Source: CAVQCX01 sp963775335
Lineage (GTDB): Bacteria > Pseudomonadota > Gammaproteobacteria > Chromatiales > Chromatiaceae
NCBI GenBank assembly: GCA_963775335.1
Contig: CAVZIJ010000002.1
Span: 124,001-188,000 of the forward strand
Reading direction: 5' to 3'
DNA length: 64,000 nt
The notes beneath the pieces were generated by a model. The model worked only from the letters and a program-made list of their open reading frames with translations, was not told where the DNA came from and made no database searches. Position 1 is the first letter of the stretch; every line of letters begins with the position of its first letter. Positions 25,360 through 33,929 of the stretch are shown in pieces. A program made the translations under genes and the position numbers.

Positions 25360-26855
25360 GGATTGACCAAGGGGCGGATCTCCGCCAGCAGATCGCTCGC
25401 GAGGAGGCCTCGCTCGCCCCGAGCAGCGGCGCGGTCGCCCGCCGCCCCATGAAGGCAGACGCCGAGCTCCGCGGCATCGGCCAGCGTCTGGCCCTGGGCG
25501 AGCAGCCCGGAGATCAGGCCGGTCAGCACGTCGCCCATGCCGCCGCTCGCCATGCCCGGATTGCCCTCGGTGCAGACCGCGGGAGGCCGGGCTCCCGCGG
25601 CCTGCACGAGCGTTCCGGCCCCTTTGAGCACCACCACCCCACCATACTTGCGCTGCAGCTCCCTGGCGGCCGCGAACCGATCGCGCTGGATCTCCGCGAC
25701 TGAGGCTCCCAACAGCCGCGCGGCCTCTCCCGGATGGGGCGTCAAGACCCAATCCGGGCGCGAGACAGGGTCCGCCGCCAGCAGGTTGAGGGCGTCGGCG
25801 TCAACGACCAGCGGCAGAGCCGCTTCGAGCACCCGCGCTAGCAGCGCGAGCGCCCAGGCCGAGCGCCCCAGGCCGGGGCCGATGGCCACCACGCCCGCCC
25901 GACGCAGCAATGGCGTCAGGTCCGACGCCGCCTCGATCCCGTGGCACATCAGCTCCGGTCTGGCCACCGACAGCAGCGCCGCATGCTCGGGCCGGGTGGC
26001 CAGGCTCACCAGTCCAGACCCGGCGCGGGCCGCGGCCTCCCCGGCCAGGCGCGCGGCGCCGGACAGCCCGCTCGCCCCTCCCACGACCAGTACGTGCCCG
26101 AAATCGCCCTTGTGGGCAGTGCGTCGGCGCGCAGCGAGCAGCTGCGCCTGTTTGGACCAATCGAGCCGTCGAGCGGAGAGGATCTGAGTCCCGTATACGG
26201 TCGCCGGCACCTCCAGGCCATCGAAGTGCACGCGCCCGCAGCACTGGGGTCCCTGCCCCGTAAACATCCCCTGCTTCAGCCCGATGAAGCTGACGGTCGC
26301 AGACGCCTCCACCGCGACGCCAAGCACGGTGCCAGTGTCGGAGTGCAGTCCCGAGGGGATGTCGATCGCAAGAACCGGGGCCCGATGGGCATTCACCGCG
26401 CGGATAGCCTCGGCCCAGTCCCCGGTTACTTCGCGCTCCAGCCCGGTGCCGAACAGGGCATCGACGATCAGGTCCGTCTTCGGCGGCAGGGTACCCAAGG
26501 CAAGCACCTCGCCGCCGGCCTCCAGGTAGGCCTCGCGGTTGGCCTTGGCATCACTAGGCAAGCGATCAGGATCACCGAGCTGGACCACGCGGTTGCGCAA
26601 ACCCGCCGCCTGGGCCAGCCTCGCCACCACATAGCCGTCACCGCCGTTGTTGCCGATCCCACAAAGCACGGTGACGTCTCGGGCGCCAGACCAGGTGTCT
26701 CGCAGCACCGTGAAGGCGGCCTCCCCGGCCCGCTCCATCAGGCTCGCTCCGGGGATGCCGAGCCCGTCGATAGCGGCACGATCGAGCGCGCGCACCTGCT
26801 CCGCCCGGTAGAGGGCGTAGGGGAGGCGCTCGGTGACCGGCAACGTGCGGGGCAT
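25356..26855 (-). CDS. nnrD: Bifunctional NAD(P)H-hydrate epimerase/dehydratase
   Basis: 499 aa from the ATG at 26855 (MPRTLPVTERLPYALYRAEQ); in-frame sequence upstream is not family-like and overlaps the queG remnant. The N-terminal YjeF_N epimerase has GIPGASLMERAGEAAF and GIGNNGGDGYVVARL. The C-terminal carbohydrate-kinase-like ADP-dependent dehydratase has VVDADALNLLA, LTPHPGEAARLLG and GNPGMASGGMGDVLTGLI. It repairs damaged NADHX and NADPHX. It overlaps tsaE by 4 bases. In related genomes queG usually starts divergently right next to it. Confidence 0.96.
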   Translation of the reverse strand: MPRTLPVTERLPYALYRAEQVRALDRAAIDGLGIPGASLMERAGEAAFTVLRDTWSGARDVTVLCGIGNNGGDGYVVARLAQAAGLRNRVVQLGDPDRLPSDAKANREAYLEAGGEVLALGTLPPKTDLIVDALFGTGLEREVTGDWAEAIRAVNAHRAPVLAIDIPSGLHSDTGTVLGVAVEASATVSFIGLKQGMFTGQGPQCCGRVHFDGLEVPATVYGTQILSARRLDWSKQAQLLAARRRTAHKGDFGHVLVVGGASGLSGAARLAGEAAARAGSGLVSLATRPEHAALLSVARPELMCHGIEAASDLTPLLRRAGVVAIGPGLGRSAWALALLARVLEAALPLVVDADALNLLAADPVSRPDWVLTPHPGEAARLLGASVAEIQRDRFAAARELQRKYGGVVVLKGAGTLVQAAGARPPAVCTEGNPGMASGGMGDVLTGLISGLLAQGQTLADAAELGVCLHGAAGDRAAARGERGLLASDLLAEIRPLVNP

Positions 26856-26948
26856 GGGCGTGCGTTCTCGCCGGTGGCTCGGATGCGGGAACCTTACGCC
26901 AACAGGGGCGCCGACGATACCGCCATGAGCAACCCGACCGGGCCACCC

Positions 26949-27199
26949 GCCCCGACCGATCTGAGACACCGCTCCGGCTGTGCTCAGATGGGCCTTGGAC
27001 GATCCCACGATCACGCACATGCCGCGAGAGACCGAGCATCCGAACAACCCGACCGACCTGCACGGGCTCGTGCAGCGCATCAAGCATTGGGGCCACGAGC
27101 TTGGCTTCCAGCAGATCCACATCATCGACACCGACCTGGGCGAGGCCGAGGCACACTTGCTGAGCTGGCCCGCCCAGGGTGAATCGGCGCACACGGGGA
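26949..27199 (+). pseudogene. Truncated queG 5' end beside nnrD (left copy of a direct repeat)
   Basis: From 26949 (GCCCCGACCGATCTGA) to about 27199 the DNA matches the upstream and 5' region of the complete-length queG at 43243-43484, with roughly 80 percent identity by eye. The coding part from ATG 27019 reads TDLHGLVQRIKHWGHELGFQ, IDTDLGEAEAHLLSW, then loses similarity after about 27180 where unrelated sequence begins. It has no Fe-S motifs and cannot be functional. Its position, divergent from nnrD, is where queG is expected, so this is probably the original locus or a duplicated edge left when the island was inserted. Confidence 0.8.
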
Positions 27200-27219
27200 A
27201 ACTTGTCGAGCTGGCGGAT

Positions 27220-27325
27220 CATCCAGAGCAGCAGCTCGTAGTAACAATCCTCCACCCATTCCCAGACGTTGCCGGGGGTATCGTGCAGCCCCCAGTGATT
27301 GGGCGCGAAGGAGCTGAGCAGGCGT
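27220..27325 (-). pseudogene. Remnant of an FGE/SUMF1 domain
   Basis: On the minus strand the frame reads FAPNHWGLHDTPGNVWEWVE followed by DCYYELLLW. This is the hallmark core of formylglycine-generating-enzyme-like domains (GLxDxxGNVWEWxxD). The flanking frames give no further FGE sequence and it abuts the truncated queG. It is a decayed edge of a conflict gene like the AAA-FGE gene at the left end of the window. Confidence 0.7.
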
Positions 27326-27409
27326 CCACGGTCACATCCATCCCAGAGGCATTGCGCTAGACTCCCTGCAGCATGCCGGTCGGGGCGGCATCGACAGGAA
27401 CCCCCTTCA

Positions 27410-28786
27410 ATGGACGACGCTCGCTTCTGGGACCAACTCCTCCCGCTGCTGGATGAGCAGCGGGTCATACCTGTAGTCGGCCAGAATCTCCTGGCCGTAG
27501 AGCTGGACGGCCGAGCCGCCGGACTCTACGAGCACCTGGCCGGTCGGCTGGCGCTCCGCTTAGGTGTCGAAGGTGAGGCGCCGCGGGGCCTCGACGAGCT
27601 GGCGTGCCGACACCTTGCCCAGGGGGGCGCGCTCGAGGACATCTATCCGGCGCTCAAGCGGGAGATGGGCCAGCTGAACGGGGTCGAGCCTCCGGCGGCG
27701 CTGTTGGACCTGGCCGGGATCGAGGCCTTCCGACTCTACGTCTCCACCACGTTCGACGATCTCCTGTGGCGGGCCGTCGACCGCGTTCGTTGCAACGGCG
27801 AGCGGCTGGCGCACTCGCTGGCCTACGCCTTGAACAACGATTTCAAGGACCTCCCGGACGAGCTGGGTAATCTGCAGCGCCCGGTCGTCTATCAGCTGTT
27901 CGGGCGGGTCTCCGCGATCCAGGACAGCTACGCGGTCACCGACGAAGACCTGCTCGAATTCGTCCACAACCTGCAGATCGAGGATCGGCGGCCCAGACGC
28001 CTGTTCGAGGCCCTGGCCTCGAATCACCTGCTCGTCCTGGGCGGCGGCTTCCCGCCCTGGCTGGTGCGCTTTTTCCTGCGCGCGGTCAAGCATCGCGATC
28101 GGCTCTGGCAGGTGCGGGGTCGCGCGGGCTTCGTGGTCGACCGCACCGCCCGTGCCGACGGCGCCTTCGTGGAATTCCTCCACCACTACAGCGACCGCAC
28201 GCTGGTCTACTCGGGCGAAAGCGCCGAGTTCATCGCCGAGCTTGGTCGCCGCTGGCGCGCCCTGCATCTCAGAGCCGGGACAGCGGCGGAGCCCGCACCG
28301 TCGACAGAGGAGTGCATGCCCCGGTACGCGGTGTTTCTCAGCTACGCGAGCGAGGACCGGACGGTGGTCGAGCGCATCAAGCAGCAGCTCGAGGAGGCCG
28401 GCATCGACACCTGGTTCGACCGGGACGATCTGAAGCCCGCCAGTGGCTGGAAGGAGTCCATCCGAGCCAACATCGACCGTGCGGCGGTCTTCGTGCCCGT
28501 GATCTCCGCCAGCGTGCTGCGCGGGGGGGCCCGGGAATTCCGCGTCGAATGGGAGGCCGCGCTGGAAGCTCGCAAGCGCCGGTCCCGGGAGTCCGACGGC
28601 TCGCCGGCCCGCTTCATCCTGCCCGTGGCCGTGGACGGCACGGACATGCAGGCGAATGAAGTGCGTCCCTATTTCGGCGACACCCAGGCCCTGCAGCTGC
28701 CCGGCGGCATCGACAGCGGGGCGCTGGTGGCGGCATTGAGAGAGCTGGTGCGGGCAGCGCGGCTCGCCGCGGAGGGCGCGCGATGA
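27410..28786 (+). CDS. SIR2-like / TIR fusion protein
   Basis: 458 aa from the ATG at 27410, preceded by AGGAA. Residues about 10-280 match the SIR2-like (SIR2_2) fold: QRVIPVVGQNLLAVELDG, FRLYVSTTFDDLLWRAVD, and VVYQLFGRVSAIQDSYAVTD with ENLLEF-like continuation. Residues about 303-440 are a TIR domain: RYAVFLSYASEDRTVVERIK, GIDTWFDRDDLKPASGWKE, and AAVFVPVISASV with the helix FRVEWEAAL holding the probable catalytic Glu. Both domains can consume NAD+, so a single protein may carry two NADases or an NADase plus an ADP-ribose sensor. Its stop overlaps the STAND gene start as ATGA. Confidence 0.85.
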   Translation: MDDARFWDQLLPLLDEQRVIPVVGQNLLAVELDGRAAGLYEHLAGRLALRLGVEGEAPRGLDELACRHLAQGGALEDIYPALKREMGQLNGVEPPAALLDLAGIEAFRLYVSTTFDDLLWRAVDRVRCNGERLAHSLAYALNNDFKDLPDELGNLQRPVVYQLFGRVSAIQDSYAVTDEDLLEFVHNLQIEDRRPRRLFEALASNHLLVLGGGFPPWLVRFFLRAVKHRDRLWQVRGRAGFVVDRTARADGAFVEFLHHYSDRTLVYSGESAEFIAELGRRWRALHLRAGTAAEPAPSTEECMPRYAVFLSYASEDRTVVERIKQQLEEAGIDTWFDRDDLKPASGWKESIRANIDRAAVFVPVISASVLRGGAREFRVEWEAALEARKRRSRESDGSPARFILPVAVDGTDMQANEVRPYFGDTQALQLPGGIDSGALVAALRELVRAARLAAEGAR

Positions 28787-30852
28787 GCACCGGACAGATC
28801 GGCGGCGAGTCGGCGCTCGGAGCGTTCGTCGACGCGGACAATCCCTGGCCGGGGCTCGCCTCGTTCCAGGAGCAGGACGGCGCCTTTTTCAAGGGGCGTG
28901 ACGAAGAGGTCGCCGAGCTCAGGCGAACGGTCCAGTCCCAGCGGCTCACGGTGCTGTTCGGCGCCTCGGGCCTTGGGAAGACCTCGCTGCTGCGGGCGGG
29001 GTTGTTCCCTGAGCTGCGCGAGCGCGACGAGCTTCCCGTCTACCTGCGCCTGAGCTACGAAGGCACTCCGCGGAATCTGACCGAGGACGTGCTGCTGGAG
29101 CTGCTGCGGGAGGCCGAACGCCATCAGGTCGATGCATCCGTGCGCCGGGGCGGCGAGAGCCTTTGGGAGTATCTGCACCGGCGCGACTCCGCCCTCGGGA
29201 GTCCCCGCAATCGGCTGCTGATGCCCGTTCTGGTCTTCGACCAGTTCGAGGAGCTGTTCTCGCGCGCTGCCGAGCGGCCCGGGTGGGCGCCGCAGCTGCG
29301 CCAATTCATCGAGGACCTCTCCGACCTGGCCGAAGGACGCCCGCCCGAGGCCCTGAAAACCCGGCTCGAGCATGAGGTCGAGACCTCGCGCGACTTTGAC
29401 TTCACCCGCCACCGCTACCGGGTGGTGTTGAGCCTGAGGGAAGACTATCTGGCCTTTCTGGAGGAGCTGCGCGAGCGCATGCCCTCCATCGGCCGCGGCC
29501 ACTGCCGTCTGCTGCCGATGGCCGGCACTCAAGCGCTTCAAGTAGCGGGCCTCACCGAGGGGCGCCTGGTCGAGCCGGCGGTCGCCCGCCTCATCGTGCG
29601 CTTTGCCGCCGGTGCCGATATGGACACCGATCACCCGCCGATCGAGGAGCTTCGCGTAGACCCATCGCTGCTGAGCCTGTTCTGCCGGGAGCTCAACGAG
29701 CGCCGCAAGGCCGAGAGCGCTGCGCAGATCAGCGAGCGGCTGGTGCGCGAGAGCCAGACCAACATCATTGAGCGCTTCTACCAGCAATGCATGAGTGGCG
29801 TGTCGCCCGCGGTGCGGCGCTTCGTCGAGGACGAGCTGCTCACCGCCCAGGGACACCGGGACAGCCGCGCTTACGAGGATGCCCTGCTGCGGCCTGGCGT
29901 GACCGCCGACGCCATAGACAGGCTGGTGAACGCGCGGCTGCTGCGCGCCGAAGAGCGCGGTGGCGCCCGGCGGATCGAGTTGAGCCACGACGTGCTGACC
30001 CCTGTGGCCCGCACCGGCCGAGACCTGAGGGCCGAGCAGGAGCGCATCGAGGCGCAGCAGGCCGCGGAGCGGGAGCGCCTGCAGCGCGAACGGGAAACCT
30101 CCGAGCGTGAGCGGCTCGCCCGAGAGGCGGAGCTGGCCCGGCGCGAAACCGAGCTCGCCCGGGAGAAGGCGGCCAGGGGCGAAGCGCGCAGCCGCCGGCT
30201 GATGGTGCTCATCGGCGGGCTCTCGATAGTCGCCGTGGCCCTGGTGGGCACGACTTGGTGGGCGTCGCGCGAGGCCAACCGGGCGGAGACGGAGCGCGCG
30301 AAGGCACTGGCGGAGTCGCACAACGCCCGCACCCTGCTGAGCCAGCTCGAGGACCAGAATCAGGCTCTAAGCGATGCGTTGGCCGGCCTGGAACAAGCCA
30401 AAGCGAATGCCGCGAAGGCGCTCCAATCCCTAAAGGAGCAAAAGCAGTCCAACGCCGACACGACACAGGCCGAGCGCTACCTGGAATCTGCGCATCAGGA
30501 TGCCCGGGTCGCCGTCGCGAAAGCCGCCGCGGCGCTCAAGCCGCGAGTCTACATACACATCCGGGCGGAGAAAGACCGCGTCGCCGCGGAGCGCCTGGGC
30601 TCACTTCTGGCCAAGCAGGTCGGCGTCGCCTTCAAGGGCGTAGAGCTGGTTTCCACCGGCCCGAATACGAACGAGGTGCGCTATTTCCGCAGGCATGAGC
30701 GCAAGGACGCGGAGCTTATCGCGGCGGGCCTTCGCGATCTCGGCATCCAGCCCGTAGATGTGAATTACATCGCGGGCTACGAGAACGCCACCAACATCCC
30801 CCCGCTCCATTATGAGATCTGGTTCGGGCCCGGCACCCGCGTCGGGCCCTGA
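28783..30852 (+). CDS. Membrane-anchored STAND NTPase (nSTAND1 type)
   Basis: 689 aa. The start NPWPGLASFQEQDGAFFKGR is the nSTAND1 signature, then Walker A FGASGLGKTSLLRAG (60-68) and Walker B LVFDQFEELF near 150. A winged-helix/sensor part follows to about 410 (RIELSHDVLTPVARTGRDLR). Residues 420-468 are an Arg/Glu coiled coil, 469-492 a membrane helix (LMVLIGGLSIVAVALVGTTW), and 495-570 another coiled coil. The last 100 residues (RVYIHIRAEKDRVAAERLG, PPLHYEIWFGPG) resemble a LytR_C/SPOR-like alpha-beta domain on the far side of the membrane. It is translationally coupled to the SIR2-TIR gene, suggesting a sensor that switches the NAD-consuming partner. Confidence 0.85.
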   Translation: MSTGQIGGESALGAFVDADNPWPGLASFQEQDGAFFKGRDEEVAELRRTVQSQRLTVLFGASGLGKTSLLRAGLFPELRERDELPVYLRLSYEGTPRNLTEDVLLELLREAERHQVDASVRRGGESLWEYLHRRDSALGSPRNRLLMPVLVFDQFEELFSRAAERPGWAPQLRQFIEDLSDLAEGRPPEALKTRLEHEVETSRDFDFTRHRYRVVLSLREDYLAFLEELRERMPSIGRGHCRLLPMAGTQALQVAGLTEGRLVEPAVARLIVRFAAGADMDTDHPPIEELRVDPSLLSLFCRELNERRKAESAAQISERLVRESQTNIIERFYQQCMSGVSPAVRRFVEDELLTAQGHRDSRAYEDALLRPGVTADAIDRLVNARLLRAEERGGARRIELSHDVLTPVARTGRDLRAEQERIEAQQAAERERLQRERETSERERLAREAELARRETELAREKAARGEARSRRLMVLIGGLSIVAVALVGTTWWASREANRAETERAKALAESHNARTLLSQLEDQNQALSDALAGLEQAKANAAKALQSLKEQKQSNADTTQAERYLESAHQDARVAVAKAAAALKPRVYIHIRAEKDRVAAERLGSLLAKQVGVAFKGVELVSTGPNTNEVRYFRRHERKDAELIAAGLRDLGIQPVDVNYIAGYENATNIPPLHYEIWFGPGTRVGP

Positions 30853-31036
30853 CGCCCTGTCTCCCGCCCCTCGATCCGACTGCTTGGGGGCTAGCTCGGA
30901 GCCAGCTGTCGGAGCTCGACTGGCGGGATACGCTGCGCTATCCCGCCCTACACGTGCTTGGTGAGCGCCGCCGGGTCAGGAGGCGCAGCGTGGTCCCAGC
31001 TCGACCACAGGTGCCGCACGACGAAGCAAGTGGGCA

Positions 31037-31402
31037 TTAGACAAGCCCCCTCAGGTGCTCGATGCCGACATGCATCGCCGCATAGCTCCGTCCGACACGC
31101 TGGATGTCGGGGATGTATTTCGTCGAACACCTGCGCCCCACTGCCAACATAGAAGGCCCGGATCTGGTCCATCGACATGCCCGCGGAGATGCAGGTCGCG
31201 ATGTTCGCCCCCGTGCTGGTGCCGCAGACGAAGTCGAACGAGTCGGCCACGACCCGCACCGGCTTTCCACGCTGCGCACGCAGATCGGTTTCGAGCTTGG
31301 CGAGGATCTTCACGCTCATCAGGCCCAGGACGCCCCCCCGTCGCAGGCGAGGATCTCCTTGGGGCCGGGGGCCTGCATTCGGTCTTTGACTCGGTCGTTC
31401 AT
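31037..31402 (-). pseudogene. Patatin-like phospholipase pseudogene (frameshift and internal deletion)
   Basis: From ATG 31402 the frame reads PGPKEILACDGG and then stops after a run of seven G on the minus strand (plus-strand C run at 31333-31339). One more G would restore GGGVLGLMSVKILAKLE, the patatin oxyanion-hole region. The continuing frame has SFDFVCGTSTGANIATCISA with the GxSxG nucleophile elbow (GTSTG). After QVFDE the protein jumps frame into IPDIQRVGRSYAAMHVGIEH, which looks like the C-terminus of the same family. The middle, including the DGG/catalytic Asp part, is missing, so the gene is dead even if the G run is a sequencing error. Confidence 0.75.
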
Positions 31403-31841
31403 GGTGCCTCCGTTGCGCTGTTGGTCTTGGTGCCGGGTGGTAAGCAGCGATCGGTCAGCGGCCGAACCTTCTGGCGACAAGGGCGAGCATTCGGGCCAGC
31501 AGCATTCGCCTGGGGGTGCTTTCGGCTGGAGCCCGTGGCCCCGAGCCCCGGACAAGACCCTATCGGCGGCCATCCCGTCCACTCCCTCTCCCCCCGGGAG
31601 AGGGTCGGGGTGAAGGGGTCTACCAGCGGCAAATCTTCCGTTTCAATCCCCTCATCCTAGCCTTGTCACTGAGGGAGAAGGGTGTTTCTCTGCAGGGGGC
31701 GGTACCCGCACATCCGCGCCTGGACTCGCGGCATGGCCCCGTTGCGCTCGAATCTTGACGAGGGGCTGGCGATCCAGCGTTGCGCTTTACGCACGCCGTT
31801 TCCGACGCGGTCCCGCCGAGCCATTCGAGCGCGGCCTTGCC
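31403..31841. repeat. Intergenic region with CCCTCTCCC...GGGAGAGGG palindrome
   Basis: No gene is supported across these 440 bases. At 31580-31601 CCCTCTCCCCCCGGGAGAGGG forms an almost perfect palindrome followed by TCGGGGTGAAGGGG, and a related half (CCTCATCCTAGCC and TGAGGGAGAAGGG) lies at 31649-31682. This is the look of the dispersed intergenic palindromes common in proteobacterial genomes; copies elsewhere cannot be checked here. It separates the patatin remnant from the 3' end of the long minus-strand gene run. Confidence 0.55.
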
Positions 31842-33827
31842 TCACAGCTTTCGTGCGTCGATCCAATAAACGCTCCCTGTCCTGCGCTTGACCTCGTCGT
31901 ACATGTGGGCCGTGCCGCCCGGGCTGTCGCCCCCGCCGCCGTCCCACAGGCAGACGAAGCTCAGCCGGTCGCGGCCCCAGACGAGCGCGGTGTACAGCAG
32001 CCAGAGGTTGCAGCGCTCGTAGGGGTAATAGTCCCCGGCACCCGGCGGGGGCTCGCCCAGCTCTTCGGGCGCAGCGCGGATGGGCGCGGCCAGTCGCTTC
32101 TTCGCGTCGCGATACCGCTGGCGCCAGGGCTCGCCGCCCCGGATCACCGATCTCTGAATGAAGTCCGGCTCCCGGAAGGGCTGCAGCCAATGCACCTTCA
32201 CGCCGCGTCGCTGGCAGGCCTCGGTGAAGAGCAGATCCCCACCGCAGGCACCCTGGGTGAAGGCCAGGTCTTCGAGCCCGGCACCCAGCTCATCCAGGGC
32301 GCCGGCCATATGCTGGGCCGCCGCCTCCTCCTTGTCGGGCGGAAAGCGCGGTTTGGGGCGATCCGGCGTGTCGACCATATGGCCACTGAACAAGAGCACC
32401 CGGCGCGGCTGCCACGCCTCCTCAGGCTTGTGCAGCCGCTCCATCGCACGGTCGAAGGCGGCTATGCCCGCCTCGACGGTATCCGGACGGAAGCCGAGAT
32501 CGCGCAGCAGCAGGAGCTGAGCACGGCTGGAGTCGAGGGCGAACCAGTCGTTCTCGTTCCTCGCGATGGCATCCTTGTACGCGGACTTGACCGTCTGCGG
32601 AGCGCCGACGAGCACCTCCAGATCGCCGAGGGTCGCCAGGGACCAGAACCGCTGGCCTTCGTCGGGCTCCGTCAGCGCGGCGAACCGCACCGCGCCGGAC
32701 ATCGCGTCGATCGCGGACCGGTAGCGCCAGTCGCCGGTCAGGTGCTCATAGAGGCGCATCAAGGTCAGGGCATTGATGCCGGAGTAATAATGCCGAGGGT
32801 CGGCTCGGAAGCCGCTCGTGTAGCTCTCGATGGCTGCGCGCAACAGGGCGTCCTCGTACGCGGCGTCATCGCGCATCTGCTCGCGGGTGCGCCCCTCCCG
32901 GCGCCAGGCTGCGGTCCAAGCATCCTTATCCGCGCGGCCGAGCAAGGCCCAGAGCTCCGGGTCCTGCGGATGGCTCTTCAGCGACTTCCGGTAATGCGTG
33001 CGCGCTCGCTCCAGAGAATGCCCGTCCGTGCCGGTCAACGCGAGCCGCTGCAGGCAGATGCCCTTTTCTTGCAGACCTTTGAGATTCTCTGGCTCGACCG
33101 CAAGCCCGCGCTCAAGCTGCTCCAAAGCAAACTCGAAATGCTTGGCCTTGCGCAGCTCCTGACCCGCCCTTATCCAGGCCTCGGCCCGGAAGGCCGCGAC
33201 GGGCGCCTCGTCGGCGAGCAAGAGTATGTCCGCGATCTGCTTTTTCTGTCGGGCGGCGACGATGCGCCGCTCCCAGGCATCGTGGCGCTCCCAGAACTCG
33301 CGCACGGCGCCGACGCGGAGGGTCTTCCAGGCGGGCTCTTGAAGATTGGGCAGCAGATGGTAGACCGGGCTGACTTTCTTTCCGTACCAGGATTCCAAGG
33401 TCGCCTCGACCATTGCGGTGAGGCGTACCTTGTCGGCCTCCAGGGTCGCCGGATCGGGACCGGCGTCCTTCACGCCATAGCCCAGCTTGCGATCGGTGTA
33501 GAGATCGAACGCTTTGGTGACCTCTCCGCCGCAGATCAGCACGACGCCCCGGGCACGCAGGGCATGGCGCACCCCGAGCTCGTACCAGACATTGGCGTTT
33601 TCAATGCTGATGTCAGCAACCACCAGGTCCGCGATCAGCAGCTCTTGGAACATATCGGTGCGAATGTCGCCTGCCTGCGGCTCCTCGTCGGCCCGAAACG
33701 ACTCAAGCCCGGCCGCTTCGAGTGCCGGGCGAATCAGCTCGCCATAGATCCGGTCGAAATCGATCTTGTTGCCCTGGGCGTCTTGCTTGGTGCCGAACGG
33801 CATGGCGACGAATGCGTGCAGCTTCAT
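31842..33827 (-). CDS. Nucleotide-sensor-like / TPR (TRAFs-binding-like) / SLOG-like three-domain protein
   Basis: 661 aa. Residues 1-115 repeat the deoxyribosyltransferase-like pattern seen at 8020-9339: HAFVAMPFGTKQDAQGNKID, FRADEEPQAGDI, VVADISIENANVWYELGVRH. Residues about 190-430 are TPR-like and include AIESYTSGFRADPRHYYSGI. The C-terminal third starts with VLLFSGHMVDTPDRPKPRFP and TQGACGGDLLFTEACQRRGV, which has the glycine-rich look of a SLOG (nucleotide-binding Rossmann-like) domain. Two possible nucleotide-binding domains flanking a scaffold suggest a second-messenger receptor or nucleotide hydrolase (inference). It is the last gene of the minus-strand run. Confidence 0.78.
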   Translation of the reverse strand: MKLHAFVAMPFGTKQDAQGNKIDFDRIYGELIRPALEAAGLESFRADEEPQAGDIRTDMFQELLIADLVVADISIENANVWYELGVRHALRARGVVLICGGEVTKAFDLYTDRKLGYGVKDAGPDPATLEADKVRLTAMVEATLESWYGKKVSPVYHLLPNLQEPAWKTLRVGAVREFWERHDAWERRIVAARQKKQIADILLLADEAPVAAFRAEAWIRAGQELRKAKHFEFALEQLERGLAVEPENLKGLQEKGICLQRLALTGTDGHSLERARTHYRKSLKSHPQDPELWALLGRADKDAWTAAWRREGRTREQMRDDAAYEDALLRAAIESYTSGFRADPRHYYSGINALTLMRLYEHLTGDWRYRSAIDAMSGAVRFAALTEPDEGQRFWSLATLGDLEVLVGAPQTVKSAYKDAIARNENDWFALDSSRAQLLLLRDLGFRPDTVEAGIAAFDRAMERLHKPEEAWQPRRVLLFSGHMVDTPDRPKPRFPPDKEEAAAQHMAGALDELGAGLEDLAFTQGACGGDLLFTEACQRRGVKVHWLQPFREPDFIQRSVIRGGEPWRQRYRDAKKRLAAPIRAAPEELGEPPPGAGDYYPYERCNLWLLYTALVWGRDRLSFVCLWDGGGGDSPGGTAHMYDEVKRRTGSVYWIDARKL

Positions 33828-33929
33828 GGACGACCCTCTGTTGGCGTTTTCCTCAACGATGGCTTGCCCGGCCGCGATCAGGGAGTCACCAAAATACCCT
33901 GAAAGGGTCTTTTCGGCTTCTTGTCCTCG

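Noticed and set aside
26638..27468. 276-codon minus-strand frame as one gene
   Set aside because: Only the short FGE core in it is protein-like; the rest is antisense to the queG remnant and overlaps nnrD in another frame.
30948..31319. 123-aa minus-strand frame as an independent gene
   Set aside because: It is the middle of the broken patatin gene read on into out-of-frame sequence; the true start and tail are in other frames.
31755..33902. 715-codon plus-strand frame opposite the 661-aa sensor/TPR gene
   Set aside because: The minus strand encodes recognisable domains in the same space; the plus frame has no domain and mirrors GC-rich third positions.
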